Shown here: positions 35,862 to 46,272 of the stretch, piece after piece
Layout: each line of letters begins with the position of its first letter
Position numbering within the stretch: position 1 is the first letter of the stretch
Assembly: GCA_016125505.1 (NCBI GenBank)
Contig: WGLP01000006.1
Coordinates: forward strand, 62,001-126,000
DNA length: 64,000 nt
Source of the DNA: Gammaproteobacteria bacterium
GTDB lineage: Bacteria; Pseudomonadota; Gammaproteobacteria; UBA6429; Thiohalophilaceae
Direction: 5' to 3'
Program-made: the position numbers and the translations under genes
The notes under the pieces: model-generated
What the model was told of the DNA's origin: nothing
Databases searched by the model: none
What the model saw: the letters and a program-made list of their open reading frames with translations, nothing else

Positions 35862-36080
35862 TTACACACCGGCCAGCTTCAATACCAGCATTACGACGCC
35901 GATGATGGCGCCGATAAAGATCGCAGTAGCAATCAAACCAATGATGATGTACTGCGAGGCCTTGCCGTGCTGAAAGTCGCGCTCATAGTTTTTGCTGCTC
36001 TGCACGCCAAACAGGGCTGCCTGTACGCTCTTGGTCACATCCCACAGGCTGGGCTCTTTCTTTTTAGTTTCGTCGTTCAT
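35862..36080 (-). CDS. DUF2970 small membrane protein
   Basis: A 72-residue protein: a charged N-terminal half (SLWDVTKSVQAALFGVQSSKNYERDF) followed by one membrane helix (about 46-69). This matches the DUF2970 family of single-helix inner-membrane proteins found in gammaproteobacteria. It may follow the DUF3999 gene in the same transcript, 43 bases apart. Function unknown. Confidence 0.88.
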   Translation of the reverse strand: MNDETKKKEPSLWDVTKSVQAALFGVQSSKNYERDFQHGKASQYIIIGLIATAIFIGAIIGVVMLVLKLAGV

Positions 36081-36123
36081 GGAATTCTGGTGACATTCAC
36101 AGTGTATTTACTGTCCGAGAATT

Positions 36124-37497
36124 TTACTCGCTTGGTCGAGCCTGGTCCATCTGTTTATAAAGTCGCATTGCCATGTATGACAACGACGCCACCCCAGCGA
36201 GCAGCACCAGCCATAACACGATCTGTTTCCAGTCGGTCGGCGGATGCGCGGGTTTGAGCTTGTCCTTGTTGCCCAGTTCGATCCGCGAACCGAGTTGCGC
36301 AGCCTTGATCAATTGCTGCTGATGCTGAATCTTGTCCAGGGTAAGTAACTGCGCCAACGATGTATCCATTGGTCCTACCCGCGCACTGCCATAGGCCAGC
36401 GTGAATGGCGCTTCGCCTTGGGCGATAAAATACAAGGTCTCCGGCACCCAGCCCAGGCGCAATTGCGGTTTACCCTCCAGCTGCCCTTCCTTGCTCAGGA
36501 TCTGGAGGCGCCAATAGCGATGCGTCGTCGTACTCATGACCTGATCTGGCGTCTTGAGTTCGTTACCTTCGAATTGCAGGTTGTAGAGCAATCCGTAATA
36601 GCGGGTATACCAGGGCCCCTTCTCGGTCGGTGCCGAGGCCAGGTTAACCTGGATCAGCGTGTTTGGCTGAGGCAGGACAATATTAACCCGGTCCGCCGGC
36701 AGCACACTGCGGGTATCGAAATAGTAATACTGATTTTCGGAATCCGTATCGGTCACCGGAAAATCCGACCACTGGCGGTCCTGTTCCTGCAGGAAGGCGG
36801 GGAATCGCGCGCCAACACCCGATAAGGTGATATTACGGTTATTATTCCAGGTCAGGCGCAGGTATTTTTGTTTGCGCAGCGGCAGATCGATGCGGTGCTG
36901 AACCAGCGTATGTTCGCCATAATGCAGATTACTCAAGGTAGTACGCGCGACCAATGTCTGCCAGTGCGTCAGGTCGTCACTGCCTTCGACCTTGACGCTC
37001 ATGACAAAATCGCTCATGTCGTCCTGCCAATTAACCATCAAGGCATTCGGCACCTGCGTCAGCTGGCTACTGTCGATCAGATAACCCTTGATCACGCGCG
37101 CACCATTAGTCTCTGGCTTGCCATAATTGATATCGATAATGGCGCCCTTGTCATTGGTGACAATGTGCACCTGATGGCCATTGGGAGTCGATGCCAGGGT
37201 ATCATCGTTATATAAAGGAAACAGTGGCAGCGCGGTATCGGCGATGGCCACTTCGGTACGTTGTTCAGGACGTTTGATGTGGTGCGGCACGGCCACACCA
37301 CGACTGTTGAAGATGCGCAGGTCACCGCGATCGGCACGTGTCAGTCCACGATACACCTCTTCCGGCAACGGCAGGGAATAAATTGCACCGTCGCCATCCA
37401 CTTCCAGCGTGTAACCATAGGCAAAGTCGGATTCACTGGCTGCATGACTCAGCGGCGACAGCAACGACAATAGTGCAACCAGAATAAACTTTCTCAT
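36124..37497 (-). CDS. DUF3999 exported, membrane-anchored protein
   Basis: A 457-residue protein with a signal peptide (residues 1-19, SHAA), a large beta-rich periplasmic body, and one membrane helix near the C-terminus (about 426-446, IVLWLVLLAGVASLSYMAMRLY). Family pattern: YTLEVDGDGAIYSLPLPEEVYRGL and LYNLQFEGNELKTPDQVM. It overlaps the DUF2339 stop by four bases (ATGA), and the two families are typically paired, so they probably form one envelope complex of unknown task. Confidence 0.93.
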   Translation of the reverse strand: MRKFILVALLSLLSPLSHAASESDFAYGYTLEVDGDGAIYSLPLPEEVYRGLTRADRGDLRIFNSRGVAVPHHIKRPEQRTEVAIADTALPLFPLYNDDTLASTPNGHQVHIVTNDKGAIIDINYGKPETNGARVIKGYLIDSSQLTQVPNALMVNWQDDMSDFVMSVKVEGSDDLTHWQTLVARTTLSNLHYGEHTLVQHRIDLPLRKQKYLRLTWNNNRNITLSGVGARFPAFLQEQDRQWSDFPVTDTDSENQYYYFDTRSVLPADRVNIVLPQPNTLIQVNLASAPTEKGPWYTRYYGLLYNLQFEGNELKTPDQVMSTTTHRYWRLQILSKEGQLEGKPQLRLGWVPETLYFIAQGEAPFTLAYGSARVGPMDTSLAQLLTLDKIQHQQQLIKAAQLGSRIELGNKDKLKPAHPPTDWKQIVLWLVLLAGVASLSYMAMRLYKQMDQARPSE

Positions 37498-40223
37498 GAC
37501 GACTTCTCCTCGCGCCGCGGTGGCAGCGGTGACAAATAGTAGCCGAAGACGATGGCCACGACCGCAACCACGATCAGTGAAATGATCATGGTGAGTTCAT
37601 TTTTATCGGCGATATCCACCAGGAACAGCTTGGCAACGGTGACCAGAAACAGCCCAAGCCCGGCAAACCAGGTCTGACGATGGCCCCGGCGGCTGGCCAG
37701 GAACATCACCAGCATGGCGGTGAGTGTCCACGTGACCGAGAGGCTGGCCTGAAAAATAGCTGAATCGCTTAGCGCATGAAGATTATGTGGCACACCAAAC
37801 CAGTGGTGCACACTGCGCGCGATGATCCCGTTCAGCCAGAGGAAAGCGCCGGCCGCCAGCGCCAGACCAAACGGCCTGGGCTTGATGTATTTGCGCAGGG
37901 TCGGCGCGTGTGCGGCAAGTTGCTGTCGCCACAGGATCAGAAGGTACAGAATGAACCCGACGACCAGGTCCACCGGATTAACGATGGGCACATATGTAAT
38001 CGGCCAGGGATTGCCCTCGTGAAGCAGGCCCATGAACAAGGCCACCACACCCAGTCCCAACATGATGGGCATCCCGGCATAACCAACATACCATTCGTAA
38101 TGAGCATCGACAGGCCAGCGCAGGCGGCGTCCTTTCGTCATTAACAGCAGCATGATCAGCGCAGGAACCAACTCATACATAATATCGCGCCAGGTATGAC
38201 CGACTATCCACTCCTTGTTCAGCCAGGCACCTTCCCAGGTTAACACCAGCACCAGCAGCCAGAATCCGATAATGTGCTGCCAACGCAGAACCTTGTCGCC
38301 GGTGCTTTCGCGATGCCGATACAGGAAATAATACAGCGCAGCGAAGGCAAACGGCCATGCCAGCCAGCCGTACCACGCCAGTGGATGACGCACCTGATAA
38401 CCGAACAGTACCCAGAAGACGATCAACATGGCATACAACTGACCCAGCAGCAGGTAGCGCAACATCGACCACTTCAATTTACCGTGCAGGAAATGGGCAA
38501 GACACAGGCTGGCTGTTGCAAAGGTCAGGATCACGTTGACCCGGATTTGCCGCGGATGGATAAATTCACGGATCTCATGCACGCCGGCACCGAACCACCA
38601 GCAGGCGCCCCAGACCAGCAACGGGAAGTGCAGGCCGCGCTCCCAGTCACGCAAGCGTTCGTGATATTTATATAAATAGTAACTGGAGAACAGGCCGGCC
38701 AGGCTGATGATCATTGCACCGACAAACACGCCATTGATGATCGGGAGTGAATGGACCGGCTGTTGCAAGGCCGACAGAAAGAAGAAACCGGAACCTGCCT
38801 GCAGCAATAGGCCAAAAGCGCGCGCCAGGGTCCGTTGCTGCCGCACACCGACCCACACAATGGCCGCGCCTTCCAGGGCCCAGGCCGCCGAAGTCCAGCG
38901 GCCATCCAGTGCCAGCGGAATGGCCAGGGAACCAAACACCACGCCCATGGCGAGAAAGGCCTCCGTCAACAGACGCATGCCCTGCGGACCGCGCGACCAC
39001 AAGGTGGAGGCCAATACGATATAGAACGCACTCATCGCCAATGCGCTGAACGCAAGACCATAATGCATGTCTTTGGCCAGGGCGGCTTGCAAGGCAAAGA
39101 CAATGATCGGCACGCCGAATACCAGCGTGCTATCGACATAACCTTTCAGTTGCGGCGGCTGACGGAAGGCAAACAAGATCGCGATCACCACGAAGAAGAT
39201 GAAGAACAGAATCAAAAAGGGTTCGACACTGGGAAAGAATGCAGGCTGATAGTAGCGCGCACCCCACATGCTGCCGATGACAAAGGTAAAGACAAAGCCC
39301 AGCAGGTTGAGCTCGCGCCAGCTGCGGTACCAGGCGATACCGACAATGCCCAGGTTCAACAAGGCATAGTAGCTGAACAACATGACATGACTACCGCTGC
39401 CCGTAGACGCCAGGATGGGCGCGAGAAAACCGCCGGCGGCACCATAGAAGGCAAGATACTTCGCGTTTTGCAGAACGGCGAGAATGCCGGACAGTACCAC
39501 CAGTGCCACCATAACGACGAAGGCAAGGCCCACCGGCAGCAAATGGTACAGTTTCGCCGCACCAAACACAGTGAGGTACATGACGCCAACACCGCCACCT
39601 TGCAGTAACAGGGCATAGATGCGCTTACGTTCGCGCAGGCGCCAGCCTACGATCAGGAGTGCAATACCACCCAGGCCGATGCCGGCGATGCGTAGTGGTA
39701 CCGGCAACATCGAATGCGCGGCCGCGTATTTCAGTAAAAATCCCACGCCAACGAACAACACCAGTACACCGACCTTGACCACCACGTTGCCATCGGTGAA
39801 AAAGGATTTGATACGGGTGAAAAGCGAATCGAAGAAGGTATCCTGTCGGTGCCAGGGGTCGTCCTGGGCAGTGACTGGCGTTGTTGTTTCCGGCGTTTGA
39901 GTCTCCGCGACCGGTTGGTACATCGTGCGGTCCACCACCGGTGCCGGCGGTGCTGCGGTAATCGTTTCCGCTTGGGGAGTTTCCGGTTCAACCGGCTGCG
40001 GCCTCGGCGCGGCGGTTTCGCGCGTGTGCACGCGTTCTTCCGCCACCGGTGCTGCAGGCAACGCCGAGAGCCGGCGTTCCAGTGCCTTCACCTTCCCGGT
40101 CAGTTGGATCACGGCGCCCAGGCTGTAACCTGCGATCAGGCCGAACACGAATCCCGCTTCGTGCCAGAATGAGCCGCCGAAGAACCCTCCGACCAGCGCA
40201 AAAATAATTCCCATGAGTGACAT
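37494..40223 (-). CDS. DUF2339 large polytopic membrane protein
   Basis: A 909-residue protein: one N-terminal helix pair, a proline-rich soluble linker (about 55-125), then more than 20 predicted helices to the end. Family traits are DPWHRQDTFFDSLFTRIKSFFTDGNVVVKVGVLVLFVGVGFLLKYAAAH and repeated tryptophan-rich helices. It is paired with DUF3999 directly downstream. Earlier in the transcript lie the UMF1 and Aas genes, 36 bases from this start. No biochemical function is known. Confidence 0.95.
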   Translation of the reverse strand: MSLMGIIFALVGGFFGGSFWHEAGFVFGLIAGYSLGAVIQLTGKVKALERRLSALPAAPVAEERVHTRETAAPRPQPVEPETPQAETITAAPPAPVVDRTMYQPVAETQTPETTTPVTAQDDPWHRQDTFFDSLFTRIKSFFTDGNVVVKVGVLVLFVGVGFLLKYAAAHSMLPVPLRIAGIGLGGIALLIVGWRLRERKRIYALLLQGGGVGVMYLTVFGAAKLYHLLPVGLAFVVMVALVVLSGILAVLQNAKYLAFYGAAGGFLAPILASTGSGSHVMLFSYYALLNLGIVGIAWYRSWRELNLLGFVFTFVIGSMWGARYYQPAFFPSVEPFLILFFIFFVVIAILFAFRQPPQLKGYVDSTLVFGVPIIVFALQAALAKDMHYGLAFSALAMSAFYIVLASTLWSRGPQGMRLLTEAFLAMGVVFGSLAIPLALDGRWTSAAWALEGAAIVWVGVRQQRTLARAFGLLLQAGSGFFFLSALQQPVHSLPIINGVFVGAMIISLAGLFSSYYLYKYHERLRDWERGLHFPLLVWGACWWFGAGVHEIREFIHPRQIRVNVILTFATASLCLAHFLHGKLKWSMLRYLLLGQLYAMLIVFWVLFGYQVRHPLAWYGWLAWPFAFAALYYFLYRHRESTGDKVLRWQHIIGFWLLVLVLTWEGAWLNKEWIVGHTWRDIMYELVPALIMLLLMTKGRRLRWPVDAHYEWYVGYAGMPIMLGLGVVALFMGLLHEGNPWPITYVPIVNPVDLVVGFILYLLILWRQQLAAHAPTLRKYIKPRPFGLALAAGAFLWLNGIIARSVHHWFGVPHNLHALSDSAIFQASLSVTWTLTAMLVMFLASRRGHRQTWFAGLGLFLVTVAKLFLVDIADKNELTMIISLIVVAVVAIVFGYYLSPLPPRREEKSS

Positions 40224-40258
40224 ATCTCCCCCTTTGTCAATTCAAGCTGGCGTGCCTG

Positions 40259-41530
40259 TTATTCCAGTTCCCTGACCATGCGATGGCCTTCTTCTTCATT
40301 AACGAACAGCAACAATACGCCACCGATAACAAACAGGATAATTACCGACAGGATCGATAAACGCGCACTGCCCGTCATATGACTGACGATAGCCATCAAC
40401 AGTGGCCCGAGCACCGCCGCCAGCTTACCCAACATGTTGTAGAAGCCGAAAAACTCCGCGGATTTGTTCTTGGGTATAATGCGCGCGTACATGGAGCGGC
40501 TCAGGGATTGAATACCACCCTGCACCAGACCGACGGTGATGGCCAGAATATAGAAGTCGCGCACCTCATCCATGGCATAACCATAGACGGTGACGCCAAT
40601 ATATACCGCCACCGCCACCAATAACGCCGGTTTGGTCCCGAATTTCTCGCCTAATTTGCCGTAGATAATGGCAGCCGGAAATCCGACAAATTGCGTAATC
40701 AGCAGCGCCATGATCAGGTCATTATCATCGAAGCCCAGGCGCTTGCCGTAATCGGCGGCCATCCGCATGATGGTGTCAACACCATCGATATATAACCAAT
40801 AAGCGGCAAGAAACAGAAACACAACCTTAAGATTGCGGATCTCGCGAAATGTCTGCTTGATTTGCATGAAGCCGTGGCTGATAGCCTTCGCAATCGGTTC
40901 CTTGTGCCGGGTACGCGTCTCCTTGACTGCAAACAACAACGGCAGGGAAAACAACGCCCACCAGATGCCCGTCAGGATAAACGAGGCCAGTTGCGCCTGC
41001 TCACCGCTGGTAAATCCGAACCACTCTTTCTTGGCATAAAACAGGATGCTGAATACCAGGGCAAGACCACCCCCCAGATAGCCCAGGCCGTAACCCGCCG
41101 ACGAAACAATATCGAATTTGTCCTCGGTCGTGACATCCACCAGCATCGCATCGTAAAACACATTGGCCCCGGAAAAACCAATACCGCCCAGGACAAAGAT
41201 CGTCAGCGCCAGCATCCATTCGCCGGCATGGACAAAATACAGTGCGCAGGTAAATAGCACGCCGACGATAGTGAAGAAAAACAAAAAGTGCTTTTTCAAA
41301 CCACCACGGTCCGCGATTGCGCCAAGAATCGGCGCCAGAATCACCACCACCAGGCTGCCGACGGCATTGGCGATTCCTAAGGGTGTCGTGCTGTTACCGC
41401 CGGGTTCGTGAAACCAATAGTCGCTGAACAATAACTGGAAGAACACCGCCATCACGATCGTGGCATAGGCGGAATTGGCCCAATCGTACATGGCCCAGGA
41501 CAAGGTACGCTTGTTAAACAAATGTTTCAT
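40259..41530 (-). CDS. MFS transporter, UMF1 (Atg22-like) family
   Basis: A 423-residue transporter with 12 helices. The start LSWAMYDWANSAYATIVMAVFF and the MFS loops ILGAIADRGGLKKHFLFFF and IYGKLGEKFGTKPALL identify UMF1. It follows the Aas gene by 15 bases. In Escherichia coli aas is paired with the MFS lysophospholipid flippase LplT, so a lipid-flipping role is an attractive but untested inference; amino-acid efflux is the other known role of Atg22 relatives. Confidence 0.92.
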   Translation of the reverse strand: MKHLFNKRTLSWAMYDWANSAYATIVMAVFFQLLFSDYWFHEPGGNSTTPLGIANAVGSLVVVILAPILGAIADRGGLKKHFLFFFTIVGVLFTCALYFVHAGEWMLALTIFVLGGIGFSGANVFYDAMLVDVTTEDKFDIVSSAGYGLGYLGGGLALVFSILFYAKKEWFGFTSGEQAQLASFILTGIWWALFSLPLLFAVKETRTRHKEPIAKAISHGFMQIKQTFREIRNLKVVFLFLAAYWLYIDGVDTIMRMAADYGKRLGFDDNDLIMALLITQFVGFPAAIIYGKLGEKFGTKPALLVAVAVYIGVTVYGYAMDEVRDFYILAITVGLVQGGIQSLSRSMYARIIPKNKSAEFFGFYNMLGKLAAVLGPLLMAIVSHMTGSARLSILSVIILFVIGGVLLLFVNEEEGHRMVRELE

Positions 41531-41545
41531 GGTGGGTTTCCCGAA

Positions 41546-43693
41546 TTAGTCTTGATAATAGTCTTTAATCAGTTGATGAACAGCGGGGTAATCGGTTTTA
41601 CCCGAGCCCAGCAGAGGTAACGTTTTTACACACAGGATCTTTTTCGGAATCATCAATTCCGCGATACCTTCCCCTCTTGCATAATCCAGAAGTTCGCCAC
41701 GGTGTGCATCGGGTTGTGCGGTCACGAGCACCAGCTGTTCGCCCTTGACCGTATCCGGGATGGTCACGACCGCATGATCCTGATTCGGCCATACCTGCGC
41801 GACCATCTCCTCCACCGCCGACAAAGACACCATCTCACCGCCAATCTTGGCAAAGCGTTTCGCGCGGCCTGCGATCGTGAGATAGCCCTCGTCGTCGAAG
41901 CTGACGATATCACCGGTGTCATACCATCCTGAATCTACCGGTCGAATCACTCCGGGTTGATCGTGCAGAAGATACCCCAGCATGATGTTAGGTCCTTTCA
42001 CCAACAGCCTGCCACCGCTTGCCACGCCTGCGATCGGCTCACGCCTGATTTGCATGCCGGGTAACAGGCGTCCGACGGTCCCGGCCTTGTGTTCCATCGG
42101 CGTATTGGCTGCCAGCACCGGACTCGTCTCCGTTGCGCCATAGCCTTCGAAGATGCGAATACCAAAACGTTCGTTCCACACGCGGCGGGTATCTTCCTGG
42201 AGTTTTTCCGCACCGGCGAATACATAGCGTACACTGTAAAAGTCATAAGGATGGGCGAAACGCGCATATCCTTTCAGAAATGTGTTCGTGCCAAACAAGA
42301 CTGTCGCATTTACCTCGTACACCATTTCCGGCACGATGCGATAATGCAGGGGTGATGGATAGAAAAACGCGCGCATGCCGGACAACAGGGGCAACAAGGT
42401 GCCTGCTGTCAGGCCGAATGAATGAAACATCGGCAAGGCACTGAAGATGATATCCTGCGCGGAAAAATCAATGCGGATTGAAAGTTGGATACCGTTCGCC
42501 AGAATATTTGCATGGGATAATACCACGCCCTTGGGTACGCCTTCCGAACCAGAGGTAAACAACACCACCGCGGGATCATCCGGCCCGGCATTTCCGGATT
42601 TTTTGCGGTATGCCGCCCTGGCGAAGCGCGCATTTATCGCGCCGCGCAGTTTATCAAACAGGGTCACCTGGGGAATCAAATCTTCCAGATAGACAATCCT
42701 CACCTGCTCACCCAACGCCGCAACCGCCTGCTCGAGGCGCCCCATGCTGACAAACCGACGCGATGTGTACACCGTCTTGATCTTCGCCACGGCACAGGCA
42801 TTCAGCATACCCTTGGCACCGCTGGAGAAATTCAACATTGCCGGTACCCTGCCGTGTATCTGCAGTCCGAGAAACACCAGCACGGTACCGATGGCGTTCG
42901 GTAACAATACCCCGACATATTCGCCACGTTCAGTCTGCGATTTGATCTTATTGCCGACGATAAATGCGCGCGTTAATACTTGCCGATAACTCAGTGGGCG
43001 ACGTTCAATATCTTCAACGACGAGGTGATTGTACCCATGAATCCGTTGGGCATCGATGACACCATCCATGATCGTACGCCGATAATTGCTGGTGGCAAAC
43101 ATCATATCCGTCATGATATGGGTCAGGGCCTGACCGGCATATTTGCGGCGGGCACGCCCGCGGATATTTTCAGGCGCACGGATCTTCTGCGCGGGCAGGA
43201 TAGTCAGGGTGATTTTGGGAAACCAGCGCAGACGCACTCGCCCGCGCAACCGTGAAAATGGTGTGTATTGCGCGCCATCGATACGCACCGGCAACACCGT
43301 AGCTTCGGATCGGTCCGCCACCAGGCCCGGGCCGTTATAGATCTTCATCAACGCACCGGTCACCGTGATGCGACCTTCCGGAAAGATCACAACCTTGCAG
43401 TCCTGCTGCATGTACCGGATCAATGACTTCAATGACAACGGATTCGTCGGGTCCATCACAAACAGATTGACGAACGGTTTAATCAGCCGGGAAAACCACA
43501 GCCTGGAAATTTGCGTATTGATGGCAAAACTGATGCGGTCCGGTAAAAAAGAACCTAACAAAAGCCCATCCAGGAACGAGGTGTGGTTGGCAACGATCAA
43601 GACACGTTTTCCTGCCGCCCGATAATGTTCGAGACCTTTTACCTCGACACGATAAAAAAGCGAGAGGATGCTGCGTACAAGAAGCTTGAACAT
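41546..43693 (-). CDS. aas: Acyltransferase plus acyl-ACP synthetase fusion (Aas-like)
   Basis: A 715-residue bifunctional protein. Residues 1-200 are a PlsC-type acyltransferase with NHTSFLDG (His-x4-Asp) and FPEGRITVTG. Residues 210-715 are an AMP-binding ligase with FTSGSEGVPKGVVLSH (P-loop), FEGYGATETSPVL, GWYDTGDIVSFD and a late catalytic Lys (GSGKTDYPAV). Aas reacylates lysophosphatidylethanolamine at the inner membrane using activated fatty acid. It starts two bases after the TetR stop, so the three genes form an operon. Confidence 0.94.
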   Translation of the reverse strand: MFKLLVRSILSLFYRVEVKGLEHYRAAGKRVLIVANHTSFLDGLLLGSFLPDRISFAINTQISRLWFSRLIKPFVNLFVMDPTNPLSLKSLIRYMQQDCKVVIFPEGRITVTGALMKIYNGPGLVADRSEATVLPVRIDGAQYTPFSRLRGRVRLRWFPKITLTILPAQKIRAPENIRGRARRKYAGQALTHIMTDMMFATSNYRRTIMDGVIDAQRIHGYNHLVVEDIERRPLSYRQVLTRAFIVGNKIKSQTERGEYVGVLLPNAIGTVLVFLGLQIHGRVPAMLNFSSGAKGMLNACAVAKIKTVYTSRRFVSMGRLEQAVAALGEQVRIVYLEDLIPQVTLFDKLRGAINARFARAAYRKKSGNAGPDDPAVVLFTSGSEGVPKGVVLSHANILANGIQLSIRIDFSAQDIIFSALPMFHSFGLTAGTLLPLLSGMRAFFYPSPLHYRIVPEMVYEVNATVLFGTNTFLKGYARFAHPYDFYSVRYVFAGAEKLQEDTRRVWNERFGIRIFEGYGATETSPVLAANTPMEHKAGTVGRLLPGMQIRREPIAGVASGGRLLVKGPNIMLGYLLHDQPGVIRPVDSGWYDTGDIVSFDDEGYLTIAGRAKRFAKIGGEMVSLSAVEEMVAQVWPNQDHAVVTIPDTVKGEQLVLVTAQPDAHRGELLDYARGEGIAELMIPKKILCVKTLPLLGSGKTDYPAVHQLIKDYYQD

Positions 43694-43695
43694 AA

Positions 43696-44304
43696 TTATT
43701 CCCAGCCCTGTGAAAAGCCATTCAAGAAATTTTTAACCATGGCATCGATCAACTCTTCTGCCTGGATTTCACCACCCAGTGCCAACTTGTCGTTCAAACC
43801 CAACTCACAGACACCATGTACCGAACTCCACAAGACGTGAGTGGCTTGTCGGTATTGTTCCAGTGTCAGTGACGCATTGATCTGTTGCAGGGGTTTAACA
43901 ACCAATGCAAACAGGGTTCTCACCTTGTCATGGAACCAGTCCGGCAAGTGCATCTCCACCGGCATTTGATGAGTGAACATCAGGGACCAGCGGGCAAAAT
44001 TCTCGCGGGCAAAACTCAGATAGGCATGCGCAAGCCCGAGTAATTGTGCCTGCGGGGCCTTGTTCTTGGCCAAGGCATCCTGCATCCACACATGCAATTC
44101 ATCCAGACTCGCCGCGTTCACCTGCAGGATTAATTCATCAAGATTCTTGAAAACCAGATACAGCGTGCCCGCCGTATAGCCAATGGCACTCGCGACCTTG
44201 CGCGTGGAGAGCCCCTGTAAACCCTGTTCGGACAGGATTGTAATGGCGGCCTGAATGGCCATGGCCTGAATCTCGTCCCGACTGTGTTCGCTGCGTCTCG
44301 CCAT
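43696..44304 (-). CDS. TetR-family regulator of the aas operon
   Basis: A 202-residue TetR/AcrR protein. The HTH spans residues 18-60 (AITILSEQGLQGLSTRKVASAIGYTAGTLYLVFKNLDEL), followed by a ligand domain of WHG type (LARENFARWSLMFTH, ATHVLWSSVHGVCELGL). Being first in the operon, with two operator-like repeats upstream, it probably represses its own unit and releases DNA on binding an acyl compound. Effector unproven. Confidence 0.93.
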   Translation of the reverse strand: MARRSEHSRDEIQAMAIQAAITILSEQGLQGLSTRKVASAIGYTAGTLYLVFKNLDELILQVNAASLDELHVWMQDALAKNKAPQAQLLGLAHAYLSFARENFARWSLMFTHQMPVEMHLPDWFHDKVRTLFALVVKPLQQINASLTLEQYRQATHVLWSSVHGVCELGLNDKLALGGEIQAEELIDAMVKNFLNGFSQGWE

Positions 44305-44309
44305 AATTC

Positions 44310-44352
44310 TGAACAGTGTTAAATTAAAACAAAGAATAATGAACAGTGTTCA
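44310..44352. promoter_or_regulatory. Repeated TGAACAGTGTT operator-like sites
   Basis: TGAACAGTGTT occurs at 44310-44320 and again at 44340-44350, where it extends to TGAACAGTGTTCA, a near-perfect palindrome. The copies are 30 bases apart, immediately before the TetR start codon, the position of a self-repressed operator. Confidence 0.65.
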
Positions 44353-44490
44353 GATTAGCAAGGTAATGACGTGTAGGAATTTCCTGATTTTGATTAGGCT
44401 TTAAAAATGAATAGCTTGTAATGAACAAACAGCTTGTTGAAAACGTGACGAACGCCGCCATGGCGAACGCAGTCGTTTTCCCAAGCTGGT

Positions 44491-46071
44491 TTAGTGCTCA
44501 CGGGTGGCATGGAACTGGATATCCGGCCAGCGCTCGATTGTGAGGTCCAGATTGACCCGGGTCGGCGCCAGGTAGGTCAGGCTGTTACCCGCGTCCAGCG
44601 CCAGGTTTTCGCTCGCCTTCTTTTTGAATTCGGCCAGTTTCTTCTCGTCGTCGCAATCGACCCAGCGCGCGGAATTGACGTTGACTGCCTCAAAACCGGC
44701 CTCGACGCCGTATTCGGATTTCAGACGGAATGCCACCACATCGAACTGCAGGACACCCACGGCACCGACGATGATGTCGTTACTGTTGAGCGGACGAAAT
44801 ACCTGGGAGGCACCCTCTTCACTCAACTGGTCCAGACCTTTTTGTAGCGCCTTCATGCGCAACGGATCCTTCAGGCGCACGCGACGGAATAATTCCGGGG
44901 CAAAGTTGGGAATGCCGGTGAATTTGAATGTTTCACCTTCGCTGAAGGTGTCGCCGATCTGGATTGTGCCATGGTTATGCAGGCCGATAATGTCACCCGG
45001 ATAGGCCTCTTCGATCTGTTCGCGCTCGCTCGCCATGAAGGTGATGGCATTGGCGATTTTCACGTCCTTGCCCAGCCGGACCTGGTGCATCTTCATGCCC
45101 TTGTCATAACGCCCGGAACACACACGCAGGAAGGCAATACGGTCACGATGCTGTGGATCCATGTTGGCCTGGATCTTGAAGACGAAACCGGAGAATTTTT
45201 CCTCGCGGGGTTCGACCACGCGCACATCAGTCAAACGCGGCTGTGGGCCCGGCGCAATATCGACAAAGTAATCGAGTAATTCCTGCACGCCGAAATTGTT
45301 AATTGCCGAACCGAAGAATACCGGGGTCAGTTCCCCGTTAAGAAACGCCTGCTGCTCGAACTCATGACTGGCGCCTTTGACCAGTTCGATTTCATCACGC
45401 AATTCGCTGGCGGCATCGCCAAGCAGATCGTCCAGACGCGGATTATCCAGGCCGTCGATGGTTTCACCGGTCTGAATCTTGCCGCCATGGGTCGCACTGA
45501 ATAAATGAATCCGGTTGTTATAGATATGGAATACGCCTTTGAAGCGCTTGCCCATGCCAATCGGCCAGGTAATCGGCGCGCATTTAATCTTCAGGATACG
45601 TTCGACCTCGTCCAGCAACTCGGTGGGGTCACGGCCTTCGCGATCGAGTTTATTAATAAAGGTCAGGATCGGCGTATCGCGCAGACGGCAGACGTCCATC
45701 AACTTGATGGTACGATCCTCCACGCCCTTGGCGCTGTCGATCACCATCAGGGCCGAGTCCACAGCCGTCAGGGTGCGATAGGTATCCTCCGAGAAGTCCT
45801 CGTGTCCCGGGGTATCCAGCAAATTCACAATGCGGTTCTTGTAGGGAAACTGCATTACGGCAGACGTGACCGAAATTCCGCGCTGTTTTTCCAGCTCCAT
45901 CCAGTCAGATGTGGCATGACGCGCCGCCTTGCGGCCCTTGACCGTCCCGGCGAGCTGGATCGCACCACCAAACAACAGGAGTTTTTCGGTAAGGGTGGTT
46001 TTCCCCGCGTCGGGGTGAGAAATGATCGCAAACGTGCGCCGCCGCGCCATTTCATCCAGAAAGGCTGCCAT
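44491..46071 (-). CDS. prfC: Peptide chain release factor 3
   Basis: A 526-residue GTPase, the RF3 length. G1 is [13 protein letters not shown] (residues 18-30), G2 [14 protein letters not shown]3 [14 protein letters not shown] and G4 INKLDREG. Domains II and III follow with [15 protein letters not shown] and [21 protein letters not shown]3 recycles RF1/RF2 from the ribosome after peptide release. The start agrees with the family. Single gene between the TetR gene and the MoxR operon, in a 200-base upstream gap. Confidence 0.97.
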   Translation of the reverse strand: MAAFLDEMARRRTFAIISHPDAGKTTLTEKLLLFGGAIQLAGTVKGRKAARHATSDWMELEKQRGISVTSAVMQFPYKNRIVNLLDTPGHEDFSEDTYRTLTAVDSALMVIDSAKGVEDRTIKLMDVCRLRDTPILTFINKLDREGRDPTELLDEVERILKIKCAPITWPIGMGKRFKGVFHIYNNRIHLFSATHGGKIQTGETIDGLDNPRLDDLLGDAASELRDEIELVKGASHEFEQQAFLNGELTPVFFGSAINNFGVQELLDYFVDIAPGPQPRLTDVRVVEPREEKFSGFVFKIQANMDPQHRDRIAFLRVCSGRYDKGMKMHQVRLGKDVKIANAITFMASEREQIEEAYPGDIIGLHNHGTIQIGDTFSEGETFKFTGIPNFAPELFRRVRLKDPLRMKALQKGLDQLSEEGASQVFRPLNSNDIIVGAVGVLQFDVVAFRLKSEYGVEAGFEAVNVNSARWVDCDDEKKLAEFKKKASENLALDAGNSLTYLAPTRVNLDLTIERWPDIQFHATREH

Positions 46072-46272
46072 GAATTAACTCGCTAAAATCTCAGTAAATT
46101 TTCAGGGACACCAGGTCATACCATAATAAAAATGAGGCGGTAGTGGTGTGCTAAGTGCTTCAAAATTCAACGTATTTGCATTGCCAAGTCACAATTTTAC
46201 CAGTAGGCTGGTCTTTTTCATAACTATTTGATTTGTTCCAGCTTACCTACTTACTCAAAAAGGGGAAAATCT

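Noticed and set aside
38835..39608. 257-codon plus-strand frame opposite DUF2339
   Set aside because: Very polar and repetitive composition, antisense to a recognised membrane protein.
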